Assembly: GCA_963836425.1 (NCBI GenBank)
Contig: CAWIJJ010000015.1
Span: 124,001-188,000, forward strand
Length of the DNA: 64,000 bases
Origin: CAWIJJ01 sp963836425
Lineage (GTDB): Bacteria > Acidobacteriota > Terriglobia > Bryobacterales > Bryobacteraceae
Direction: 5' to 3'
Part shown: positions 56,378-64,000 of the stretch, one piece after another
How the letters are laid out: the number at the start of each line of letters is the position of its first letter
How positions within the stretch are numbered: the first letter of the stretch is position 1
Translations under genes and position numbers: made by a program
The notes under the pieces: generated by a model
The model's database searches: none
What the model was told of the DNA's origin: nothing
Seen by the model: only the letters and a program-made list of their open reading frames with translations

Positions 56378-59017
56378 TCACCCTTCATCGCGAAGCGTCG
56401 TCACAGGGTCCACCCGCGCCGCACGGCTGGCCGGAACAAGACCTGCAAGGATCCCGATCAGTATCATCGAGGCGCACGCAACCGTGAGCGCAAGAGGGTC
56501 GAGCGGCGACACTTCGAACAGGAGGCCCTTCACGACTCTTGTCAGGGCAGAAGCTCCAAGTAATCCGAACACAAGCCCCACCCCAACCATGGTGAGCCCC
56601 TCCCGCAGGATGCGTGAGAGCACGTCCCGCGGCCGGGCGCCTAAAGCCATGCGGATACCAATTTCCCGGCGGCGCTGTGTGACCGCGTGCGAGACCACAC
56701 CGTAGAGGCCGATTCCGGCGAGCAGGACGGCGATCGCGGCAAATGCGCCGATGAGCCCCGCCGGCCTGCTCGTGCCCGAGAGCGTGCTGTCGCGGACTTG
56801 CTCCATCGTGGCGATATCGCCCAGCGGCAGGCTCGGGTCCACTTCGCGGACGCCCTCCCGGATCGCGGGCAGCACGGCGGCCGGCTGCACCCGCGTGCGA
56901 ACTACCAGCCTGATCCGCGTACTCGGCACTTGCGCCAGGGGCACGTACACGACCGGTGGGTCTGGAGATCCGGGCCATGCAACGCGCTCGCTGCGGATTA
57001 CGCCGGCGATCTCGATCTCCGGCAGAAAAACCCTGCTCTCTATGTATCCCGGACACGACACACGAACCGTCTTGCCAACCGGGTCTTTCATGCCGGCAGT
57101 CTCCGCCAGGCGCGCCGCCAAAGCCTGGTTGATGACCATCACGCGCGTCGATCCGTCGCGGTCCTGGTCGGTGATGCCGCGGCCGGCCAGCACGGGAATT
57201 CCCAGCGCACCGAAATAACCCGGATCCACTCGCTTGAACCGGACTCTCACCAGTTCTTTCTGTCCTGCCACCTGCACAGCCTCGCCGTTCCCGATCCACT
57301 GGAGCGGCAAGTGCGTGGCCAGCCCAACCTGCGCCACTCCCGGTGCGGCCTGAATCCGCTCACCGGCCGCCCGGTAGAACAGGGCGGCCTTCTCAGGCGT
57401 CGGGTAGGCAGCCGCCGGGAGATCTACCGACATGGTGATTACGTCTTGCATTTTCACCCCGGTATCGACTTGCTGGAGCTTCAACAGGCTTCTGAAAAGA
57501 AGAACCGCGCCCGAAACCAGTACCAGCGAGAGCGCTACCTCGCCGATAACAATGGCGCGTCGCACACCGGCGTGCGCGCCGGAGTAGCCCCGTGCCGACC
57601 GGTTCAGGGACGCCGCCAGGCTGCCGTAAGAAGTCCGCAACGCCGGCAGCGTTCCCGCGAGCAGGCCGACTCCCAACGCGACGGCCCCGGCGAACGCAAG
57701 CACGCGAAGGTCGAGAGTGATGTCCGCGGTGAAGGGCAGGGAATCTGCCAGCAACGGTGTCGCGACGTGCACAAGCAGCGCGGCCACCCCAATGCCTGCG
57801 GCGCCTCCAAGCAGGCACAGGACAAGAGTCTCGGTAAGTAACTGCGCGACCAGGCGGCCGCGCCCGGCGCCCAGGGCGGCCCGAACAGCCAGTTCGCGCC
57901 TCCGCCTGACGCCTCTGGCGAGCAATAGGTTCGTGACATTGGCGCAGGCGATCAGCAGGACAAGCGCGACTGCACCGAAGGCGACCAGAATCGACCGCTG
58001 CAGCCGCGAGCCGATCAGCAATCGGGCCAGGGGTTCCACCACTATGCTCCCTTCGCCATAGTCGGCGGGCTCGAGTGGCGACAGCGCGGCGTGAACCGCC
58101 TGCATCCTCTCCCGGGCCTGCGCTAACGTAACGCCCGCGCGCAGGCGCCCGTATACGGTAAGCCAGTGGATGTCGCGAACCTGTTGGTCGGGTGTGAAGA
58201 CCAGCGGTCTCCAGAACTGTGTCCGGTCACGATCGAAGGCGCCTGGCTGGAGTACTCCGATGACCTGTTGCGCTTCGCCGTTCAGAATCGGTCGACGGCC
58301 CAAAATTTCCGGGTCGCCGCCGAAATAATTTTGCCAGGCCGCGTAACTGAGTACGATCACCGGAGCGGCTCCCGGCCCGTCCTCTTCCGCCGTGAAGGTA
58401 CGGCCCAGCCGGGCGCTGGTTCCGAACACCCGGAAGTAGTCGGCCGTTACCGCCTTGCCGGACAGCCTCGTTGGCTCGCCTCCGCCCCCAAGCGAGGCGG
58501 TGATCGACTGTTCCGCCGACAATGCTTCGAAAGTGGGTGCAAGCCGCTTCCAGTCGAGAAAGTCAGGGGCGCTGGTGGCGTTCATAACGCCCGGCCGCGG
58601 AGCGTCCCAGACACCGGCAATGTGGTCAGGTCCGGGAAAGGGAAGCGGCTTCAGGAGGACGGCATCCACCACGCTGAACATGGCGACGTTGGCGCCGATC
58701 CCAAGTGCCAGCACCCCCACCACAAGAGCGGTGAAGCCCGGTGTGCGCCGCAACGAAGCCAAGCCGTACCGGAGGTCCATCACGCCCGTCTCGATCCATT
58801 GCGCACTCCGCCGGCTGCGATGCTCTTCCTTGATCGCTTCGATTCCTCCGAAGCGGACCCGGGCCGTTCTGCGGGCTTCCTCCGGCGATAGGCCGCGCGC
58901 CAGGGCGTCTCTCTCGGCCATCTCCAGGTGAGCCTCGATCTCCGCCTCCAACTCATGGTCCAGGCGTCGTTTTCGCATCAGGGCCAGCAGGCCGCTCGCC
59001 ACCCGCCGCAGAATCAT
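56378..59017 (-). CDS. ADOP-family ABC transporter permease (MacB/FtsX-like)
   Basis: An 879-residue membrane protein of the acidobacterial duplicated orphan permease type. The N-terminal cytoplasmic piece (DHELEAEIEAHLEMAERDAL, ARRTARVRFGG) precedes two MacB-type modules, each with a periplasmic MacB_PCD domain (VTADYFRVFGTSARLGRTFT; FKRVDPGYFGALGIPVLAGR). The FtsX-type helices are near LVAFGAVALVLLIACANVTN and IAVLLAGIGLYGVVSHAVTQ, ending RRREIGIRMALGARPRDVLS. It has no ATPase in the window. ATG 59017 overlaps the PadR stop (ATGA), so the pair is coupled, as is typical of this group. Confidence 0.92.
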   Translation of the reverse strand: MILRRVASGLLALMRKRRLDHELEAEIEAHLEMAERDALARGLSPEEARRTARVRFGGIEAIKEEHRSRRSAQWIETGVMDLRYGLASLRRTPGFTALVVGVLALGIGANVAMFSVVDAVLLKPLPFPGPDHIAGVWDAPRPGVMNATSAPDFLDWKRLAPTFEALSAEQSITASLGGGGEPTRLSGKAVTADYFRVFGTSARLGRTFTAEEDGPGAAPVIVLSYAAWQNYFGGDPEILGRRPILNGEAQQVIGVLQPGAFDRDRTQFWRPLVFTPDQQVRDIHWLTVYGRLRAGVTLAQARERMQAVHAALSPLEPADYGEGSIVVEPLARLLIGSRLQRSILVAFGAVALVLLIACANVTNLLLARGVRRRRELAVRAALGAGRGRLVAQLLTETLVLCLLGGAAGIGVAALLVHVATPLLADSLPFTADITLDLRVLAFAGAVALGVGLLAGTLPALRTSYGSLAASLNRSARGYSGAHAGVRRAIVIGEVALSLVLVSGAVLLFRSLLKLQQVDTGVKMQDVITMSVDLPAAAYPTPEKAALFYRAAGERIQAAPGVAQVGLATHLPLQWIGNGEAVQVAGQKELVRVRFKRVDPGYFGALGIPVLAGRGITDQDRDGSTRVMVINQALAARLAETAGMKDPVGKTVRVSCPGYIESRVFLPEIEIAGVIRSERVAWPGSPDPPVVYVPLAQVPSTRIRLVVRTRVQPAAVLPAIREGVREVDPSLPLGDIATMEQVRDSTLSGTSRPAGLIGAFAAIAVLLAGIGLYGVVSHAVTQRRREIGIRMALGARPRDVLSRILREGLTMVGVGLVFGLLGASALTRVVKGLLFEVSPLDPLALTVACASMILIGILAGLVPASRAARVDPVTTLRDEG

Positions 59018-59352
59018 GACGACGCCTCCAGGAAACGAGCCACCAGGGCGGTGGCCTTCTCCCACTTCGCCACTTCGAGCCGTAGCTGCTTGCGCCCGGT
59101 CCGGGTCAGCGAATAGAACTTCACCTTGCGATTGGTTTCCGAAATTCCCCACTCCGTCGCAATCCAGCCCTCTTGCTGGAGGCGAATGAGGGCCGGGTAG
59201 ACCGAGCCTTGGCTCAACTGCATGGAATCGCCCGCAACCTGTTCGATGCGGCGGGCGATGGCGTACCCGTGCATCGTCCCCATCGTCTCCAGGGTCTTCA
59301 GGATGAGCAGATCCAGCGTTCCGTACGGCACTTCAGTTTGCTGTTTAGACAT
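59014..59352 (-). CDS. PadR-family transcriptional regulator
   Basis: A 112-residue winged-helix repressor: PYGTLDLLILKTLETMGTMH, GYAIARRIEQ, LSQGSVYPALIRLQQEGWIA, the family core, and TNRKVKFYSLTRTGRKQLRL (wing). It regulates the permease that overlaps its stop. This PadR-permease gene pair is a hallmark of Acidobacteriota. The ligand or trigger cannot be read from the sequence. About 127 bases upstream lies the end of the frameshifted secreted protein gene. Confidence 0.94.
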   Translation of the reverse strand: MSKQQTEVPYGTLDLLILKTLETMGTMHGYAIARRIEQVAGDSMQLSQGSVYPALIRLQQEGWIATEWGISETNRKVKFYSLTRTGRKQLRLEVAKWEKATALVARFLEASS

Positions 59353-59479
59353 GTCGAAACCAGACAGCTACATCATGAGCCAGCCGGATACCCTGTGTCA
59401 AACCGCTCAACGAATCCGAGCGCCCGTACCGCGTAAGCTACGGCGCCGCGACCGCACGGAGCGGCCACCTGACGCCGGC

Positions 59480-60764
59480 CTACGGCAGCCGCGTCACCGT
59501 GAAGTTGCGCAGCGTCAGGGTATCGCCGGCCTGCGCCAGCCGCCCCTGAAACACCACCGTGATGCCGCCCGCCAGGCTCGCCGCCGAATTGCCCACCGTC
59601 GCCGACAGCGGCAGCACCGACCCCCAGCTCTGCGCGCCGAACTGCGTTCCCGACGACAGCACCGAGAAATCCGCGCGCGCCGTGGCCATCGCGTCCGATA
59701 CCGAGGCGGCGCGGCTCAACACGGTAGTGGTTCCCCACAGCAGCTCGAACGTGTACCCGCCGCCCGGGCCCTGGTGTTCCAGGTCGAAGCGGACCTCCAG
59801 CCGGTCGCCCGGCAGCAGTGCCGCCGCCGGCACAGTGCACGAAGCCAGCGCAGACATGCTCGAACTGTTGGTCGCCGCGCCGATGCCGCTGCACACCACC
59901 TGCGAAACCGGATAGATCTGCGGCGGCGCCGATTCCGTGCCGTCCGCCAGCCTGTAGCTGGCCAGCAGCGTATCCCCGGGTTGCGGTACCGCGGCCGGTA
60001 CGAATTCGACCGTGCGTCCGCTCGCAATGTAGTCGAGCCCCGCCTTCTGGCGCAGGCCGTTGCGGTACACCGCCAGGCTGTCGGACGGCTCCGGGATGCC
60101 CGACAGGCTGAACGTCGTATTCGCGCCGTCCACGATCCCCGAGGGACTGTCGCCCTCCACGAACCCCGGCGCCTCGCTGCCGCACGGCCCCGAGGTCCCG
60201 TCCACCCGCACGCAATCCGCAGGGTCCCCGGCCACCGATTCGAGCGCGCCGGAATCGTTCACCATTGCCACACGGCCGCCCGCGAAACCCGGTCCTTTCA
60301 TCGGGCGCGCCGCCAGGTCCGCCAGCAGCCCGGACACATCCGCCTCCGTCACCGGCCCGCCGGTATCCGGCGAACCCGTTCCGCCGCTGCTCGCAGTGCG
60401 CCACCGCCACGCGCACATCCCGCACCCGCAGCGGCACCCCGCTGGCAGGCACGTTCCACGTCTCCTGGAACTGCATGCGGCCGTCGCTGTTGTAAGTGAC
60501 CTGGTAATAAACCGGCGGAACGCTCGTGCTGGTGGGAATCAGTTGCACTTTCAGGTAACCGTCCACCACCTTCACGGTCGTGCTCTGCTTCATCACTGCC
60601 GTCGCATTCGGGCCTTCAAAGCTGTTCCAACTGACAATCAGCGTGCCCGTGAAGGGAACGCCATCGGCGCGGTACAACGTATCCTGGATCGTAGTCAGCG
60701 TCGGCCCTGCGGACAACGAGCCGGCCAGGCACACCAGTGCGAACACGGAAAATCGCGTAATCAT
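59480..60764 (-). pseudogene. Exported protein of unknown function, single frameshift
   Basis: The front (ATG 60764 to about 60400) encodes a signal peptide (MITRFSVFALVCLAGSLSAG) and a conserved acidobacterial domain (TIQDTLYRADGVPFTGTLIV, VKVVDGYLKVQLIPTSTS, YNSDGRMQFQETWNVPASG). After about RDVRVAVA the homology moves to another frame, with TEADVSGLLADLAARPMKGP, NTTFSLSGIPEPSDSLAVYR and GGITVVFQGRLAQ, ending at 59480. The shift lies around 60396-60402 next to GGCGCACTGC; one base removed restores a protein of about 428 residues. A sequencing error is as likely as a mutation. Probably a secreted adhesin or phage-tail-like surface protein. Confidence 0.72.
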
Positions 60765-60996
60765 TAAACCTCCGGAAATTGTTAAGTCGCGCGCCCGGAC
60801 GGGCGCGGCAGGCACGGAACTTTCGAACCGACCTCAGTTTAGCCGCCTCACCCCGCGCGGCAACCGGTCCCGCGCCGGCGTCAAACTCCTAAATGCCTCA
60901 AACCGTTAAACTTCGTCGTCCAGAAATTTTTCGCAATGTGGTGTGAACGCCACTTCCGCCATCCCCTCAAAATCGAATTCGGAGGTGGCCGTGTGA

Positions 60997-61002
60997 TAGA
61001 AT
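60997..61002 (+). promoter_or_regulatory. Possible extended -10 promoter of the alpha-galactosidase gene
   Basis: TGATAGAAT (60994-61002) has the TGN extension followed by TAGAAT, 25 bases before the ATG at 61027. No convincing -35 hexamer is seen. An AAGGAG ribosome binding site follows at about 61010-61015. Prediction only. Confidence 0.35.
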
Positions 61003-61026
61003 CGCCGCAAAAGGAGATTCGCAAAA

Positions 61027-62682
61027 ATGAGGCGGTTTTTGGTTCCGCTCGCTCTCGTATTCGCGTCGGCCGCGTTTTTCGTGCAGGCCCAGTCCGATAT
61101 TTCCGGAGTCTGGGTGCTGAAAACGCCGCGCGGCGATGGCACCTTCCGCAAGACCTGGTATGACGTGAAGCAGGACGGTCAAAACGTGACCCTGACGGCG
61201 CTCTCCGGACGCTCGCCGGAACTTCCTCCTCCCACCCCTCCAGCCGGCCGCGGTGCCGCTCCGGGTGCTCCCGGTGCCGGACGCGGGCCCGGTGGTTTCG
61301 GCGGACGCGGTCCCGTCGCACCCGTGGGCACGTTCGTTAACGGCAAGCTCCACTTCGAAGTCGCCGGGCGCGGCGGCCAGAAACAGGCGCCCACCCCGAC
61401 CGTCTACGAAGGTTCCCTGGCCGGCAATACGATCGACCTGAACGTCACCGGCGGACGCGGCGGCCCCTCCACCGCCATCATGGAGCGCAGTACCCTCGAA
61501 GCTTCCTACCCCAAGCGCATTCCCCCACCCGCGCTCCACACCGTAAAACGAAACGGCCTCGCCCAAACCCCTCCCATGGGTTGGAATAGCTGGAACCTGT
61601 TCGCCAGCCGCGTGGATGACAAGCTCGTGCGCGAAATCGCCGACGCCATGATCACCAGCGGCATGAAGCAGGCCGGCTACGTTTACGTCAATATCGACGA
61701 CACCTGGGAAGGCGAGTCGCGCGACGCCAAGGGCAACATGACTACGAACACCAAGTTCCCGGACATGAAAGCCCTCGCCGATTACGTCCACTCCAAAGGC
61801 TTGAAGCTCGGAATCTACTCCTCCCCCGGCCCCAATACCTGCGCCCAGTACGAAGGCAGCTACGGTCACGAAGAGCAGGACGCCAAGACCTTCGCCGCCT
61901 GGGGCATCGACTACCTGAAATATGACTGGTGCGGTGCCAGCCGCGTCTACACCGACGAGGAAATGCGCCCCGTTTACCAGAAAATGGGCGATGCCCTGGC
62001 CAAGGCCGGCCGGCCCATTCTCTACAGCCTGTGCCAGTATGGCCGCAACAAAGTGTGGGAGTGGGGTGGCCTGGTGGGCGGCAATTCCTGGCGCACCACC
62101 GGCGATATCCGCGACTCCTGGCAATCCATGCAGAACCTCGGCTTCGGGACCTCGATCCCGGGCGGCATCGGCCAGCCCAACTCGCTCACCCAGCTCGATA
62201 TCGTGCAGTACTCCAAGCCCGGCATGTGGAGCGATCCGGACATGCTCGAGGTGGGTAACGGCGGCATGACCAACGATGAGTACAAAACTCACTTCACACT
62301 TTGGTCCATGCTCCGTTCGCCGCTGCTTGCCGGCAACGACATCCGCAATATGACCGACGAGACGAAGCAGATTCTGCTCAACACCGAGGTCATCGCCGTC
62401 AGCCAGGATCCCGCTGGACTGCCGCCCAAACTCGTATCGCGTGAGGGCACCAGCGACGTGATCTCCCGGCCGATGAAGGACAAATCCGTGGTCGTGGCGT
62501 TCTTTAACCGCGGGGAAGGGCCCGCCTCCATCAACGTGAAATGGGACGCCGTCGGATTGTCAGGCAGGAACCTGCGCGGCCGCGACCTGTGGCAGCACTC
62601 CGACGTCACCCTGTCCGGCGACGGCTTCAAGGCCGAAGTGCCGCAGCACGGCGTGGTGGCGCTGCGCGTTTCGGCAAAATAG
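61027..62682 (+). CDS. Secreted glycoside hydrolase family 27 (alpha-galactosidase-like)
   Basis: A 551-residue exported enzyme: signal peptide (VPLALVFASAAFFVQAQS), a lipocalin-like or beta-sandwich front (about residues 22-160, with a glycine/proline-rich loop), then the GH27 barrel: TPPMGWNSWNLFA, GYVYVNIDDTWEGE, LGIYSSPGP, the nucleophile Asp in YLKYDWCGAS, and the acid/base Asp in WRTTGDIRDSW. PGMWSDPDMLEVGNGGMT and a C-terminal beta domain (about 470-551) complete it. Probably releases alpha-galactose or beta-L-arabinopyranose. The N-terminal extension is larger than usual. AAGGAG precedes ATG 61027. Confidence 0.92.
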   Translation: MRRFLVPLALVFASAAFFVQAQSDISGVWVLKTPRGDGTFRKTWYDVKQDGQNVTLTALSGRSPELPPPTPPAGRGAAPGAPGAGRGPGGFGGRGPVAPVGTFVNGKLHFEVAGRGGQKQAPTPTVYEGSLAGNTIDLNVTGGRGGPSTAIMERSTLEASYPKRIPPPALHTVKRNGLAQTPPMGWNSWNLFASRVDDKLVREIADAMITSGMKQAGYVYVNIDDTWEGESRDAKGNMTTNTKFPDMKALADYVHSKGLKLGIYSSPGPNTCAQYEGSYGHEEQDAKTFAAWGIDYLKYDWCGASRVYTDEEMRPVYQKMGDALAKAGRPILYSLCQYGRNKVWEWGGLVGGNSWRTTGDIRDSWQSMQNLGFGTSIPGGIGQPNSLTQLDIVQYSKPGMWSDPDMLEVGNGGMTNDEYKTHFTLWSMLRSPLLAGNDIRNMTDETKQILLNTEVIAVSQDPAGLPPKLVSREGTSDVISRPMKDKSVVVAFFNRGEGPASINVKWDAVGLSGRNLRGRDLWQHSDVTLSGDGFKAEVPQHGVVALRVSAK

Positions 62683-62691
62683 GCGGAGCCG

Positions 62692-63318
62692 CTACTGCAT
62701 CGGCACGTCGAAGAAAAACAGTTCCTTGCCCGTGGCGGCTTCGGTCAGGCCGCTGAGTTGAAACGTGGCGCCCGGCTGAAGGCCGCTTTGAAAATAGAAG
62801 AACCCGTATGCCGACTGCCCCGGCGGCAGCATCGCCGCCGCGAAGGCCCGGCCTTCGATTTCCCAGGCGTCCAGCGGGTTCTTCTTCACCTTTCCGATCT
62901 TCACCCCCCCGGTCGGCCCCGGAATCATTCGCGGCCGGTCCACGCCCTTCGTGTAGCGCACCTCGCGAGCCGGAGTGGACACCACCCGGCCCCGCCCGGC
63001 TCCGTATTCCACGGTGATCCGGTCCAGCCGGATGGTCTTGTCGGTGTTGTTCTCAATCACCATCAGCACCGGCAGGATTCCGTACTCGTACGGGTCCAGC
63101 TTTCCGAAAGCTTCCTTCATCTTGTCCCCGGAAACGTACGCTTCCACCGCCACCGTAACGCCCGAGTTCGTCTGTTTGTACTTGAAGCTGGATGCCTCGC
63201 CGGGCTTGAAGCTCTTGGTGTCCGCTCCGTAAGCCGTGCCAGTGACGCCGTCCTTGTTCGCCGAGAACGCCGCCGCTATACTCAATAAAAGAGCCAAACG
63301 TTTGAAAACAAAAGGCAT
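62692..63318 (-). CDS. Exported beta-rich protein of unknown function
   Basis: A 208-residue protein with a signal peptide (MPFVFKRLALLLSIAAAFSA) and beta-rich body: VTVAVEAYVSGDKMKEAFGK, GILPVLMVIENNTDKTIRLD, AAAMLPPGQSAYGFFYFQSG, LQPGATFQLSGLTEAATGKE. The NNTDKTIRLD phrase and overall strand pattern suggest an Ig-like or DUF-type periplasmic protein found in Acidobacteriota. It faces the GH27 gene (10 bases between stops) and overlaps the waaA start by 17 bases. Confidence 0.68.
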   Translation of the reverse strand: MPFVFKRLALLLSIAAAFSANKDGVTGTAYGADTKSFKPGEASSFKYKQTNSGVTVAVEAYVSGDKMKEAFGKLDPYEYGILPVLMVIENNTDKTIRLDRITVEYGAGRGRVVSTPAREVRYTKGVDRPRMIPGPTGGVKIGKVKKNPLDAWEIEGRAFAAAMLPPGQSAYGFFYFQSGLQPGATFQLSGLTEAATGKELFFFDVPMQ

Positions 63319-64000
63319 TTATTTCCTCTACCGGGCCTTTCAAGCTCTTGGGCTGCCTGTCCTGCTATTGTATTTCGTGTTCCGCGCCGTCCGGAACCGG
63401 GCCTATTGGAAATCCCTTCCCGAACGACTCGGGTTCCTGCCCCGCTCTTTTAGACAGACCGGTCCCGGCTCCATTTGGTTGCACGCAGTTTCGGTGGGCG
63501 AAGTCCTCTCCTGCGTCGAATTCCTGCGCTCCGTTCACGCCGCCTACCCGCGCGCAAAGCTGTTTGTTTCCACCACAACGCTGGCCGGCCGCGCCCTCGC
63601 CGGGGAGAAACTGAACGGGGTCGCCGATGGCGTATTCTTCGTCCCGGCCGACTACGTCTTTGCCGTCCGCCGCGTCATCCGTACGCTCCGCCCCTCCATT
63701 CTGGTGGTCGCCGAAACCGAGATCTGGCCCAACCTCTTCCGCGAGGTCAAACGCACCGGCGCCGGCCTCCTGCTGGTCAACGGCCGCATTTCCGACCGCG
63801 CCTTCCCCCGCTATCTCCCCTTCCGCGCCCTCTTCCGCGAAGTGCTGCCGGCCGCCGACGCGATCCTGGCGCAAACCGGCGTCATGGGTGAACGCTTCCG
63901 CGCCCTCGGAGCCCCGCCCGACAAAGTCCTCGTCACCGGCAATTTCAAGTACGATTTCGAGCCCCGCGAAGCGCCCCCCGGTTCTCCCGTCCGCGCCCTG
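63302..64000 (+). CDS. waaA: Kdo transferase WaaA (3' end beyond window)
   Basis: Transfers 3-deoxy-manno-octulosonate to lipid A precursor at the inner membrane, the core step of LPS synthesis. From TTG 63302 the frame reads LKTKGIYFLYRAFQALGLPV (N-terminal membrane anchor). It continues with AYWKSLPERLGFLPRSF, IWLHAVSVGEVLSCVEFL, LFVSTTTLAGRALAG, FFVPADYVFAVRRVIRTLRP, ILVVAETEIWPNLFRE, LLLVNGRISDRAFPRY and VLVTGNFKYDFEP. These are signature blocks of WaaA. Catalytic Glu is in the VSVGEV region. The first 233 residues are seen; the rest lies outside. It implies a Gram-negative, LPS-bearing cell. Confidence 0.93.
   Translation, partial: MKTKGIYFLYRAFQALGLPVLLLYFVFRAVRNRAYWKSLPERLGFLPRSFRQTGPGSIWLHAVSVGEVLSCVEFLRSVHAAYPRAKLFVSTTTLAGRALAGEKLNGVADGVFFVPADYVFAVRRVIRTLRPSILVVAETEIWPNLFREVKRTGAGLLLVNGRISDRAFPRYLPFRALFREVLPAADAILAQTGVMGERFRALGAPPDKVLVTGNFKYDFEPREAPPGSPVRAL

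Overview
The window looks like a chromosomal segment of a GC-rich member of the Acidobacteriota, most likely of the Bryobacterales/Solibacter type. The reasons are the PadR regulator paired with a very large MacB/FtsX-type permease, a TonB receptor with an N-terminal carboxypeptidase-regulatory-like domain, many secreted proteins of unknown function, DUF1080, GH26 and GH27 carbohydrate enzymes, and genes packed tightly on both strands with GTGA/ATGA stop-start overlaps. This assignment is inference from gene content. No rRNA is present; the only RNA gene seen is a tRNA-Cys.

Layout. 1-3.6 kb holds a metallophosphoesterase-prfB-sua5 operon, in which prfB carries the classical programmed +1 frameshift, and a divergent pilT ATPase. 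3.6-9.4 kb is the most accessory-looking part: a DUF433/DUF5615 toxin-antitoxin pair, a frameshifted serine recombinase relic joined to an orphan gene end, two small envelope proteins, sixA, a DUF2911 protein, an IS630-family relic and tRNA-Cys. 9.5-15.5 kb has a secreted S9 peptidase facing a yggS-glycosyltransferase-CocE operon. 15.6-18.8 kb is a TonB-dependent receptor broken by many frameshifts, closed by a terminator.

18.8-35.7 kb is mostly housekeeping: proS, rpiB-glyA-glycosyltransferase, ruvX-mltG and a small follower, an AI-2E family membrane protein, pta overlapping a histone-deacetylase-like gene, a DUF1080 hydrolase, a receiver protein, tex, and a receiver-like/HATPase protein lacking its phospho-acceptor. 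35.7-44.7 kb holds two secreted proteins, a DsbD protein fused to a TlpA-like domain, the yceD-rpmF-plsX cluster, an aldo/keto reductase and a frameshifted FAD oxidoreductase. 44.8-51.2 kb has two tandem DUF4159 proteins, a small HExxH protein, an HTH-VOC-DinB operon, a PH-like membrane protein and a GH26 mannanase-like enzyme. 51.4-54.6 kb combines a Fur/PerR-phhB-ahpC peroxide operon with a palindromic operator, and dut back to back with a double-length ThyX-like gene. 54.7-64 kb has secreted repeat-type proteins, the PadR/permease pair, a frameshifted secreted protein, a GH27 alpha-galactosidase-like enzyme, and the start of waaA.

I found no CRISPR array, prophage, biosynthetic gene cluster or multi-gene defence island. 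The most unusual loci are the dut/double-ThyX pair, the pta/deacetylase pair, the receiver-like protein without a phospho-acceptor, and the heavily disrupted TonB receptor. None of these by itself proves a new system. Four genes (TonB receptor, FAD oxidoreductase, the 59.5-60.8 kb secreted protein and the recombinase) are broken by frameshifts; for the two single-shift cases an assembly error is as likely as real decay.
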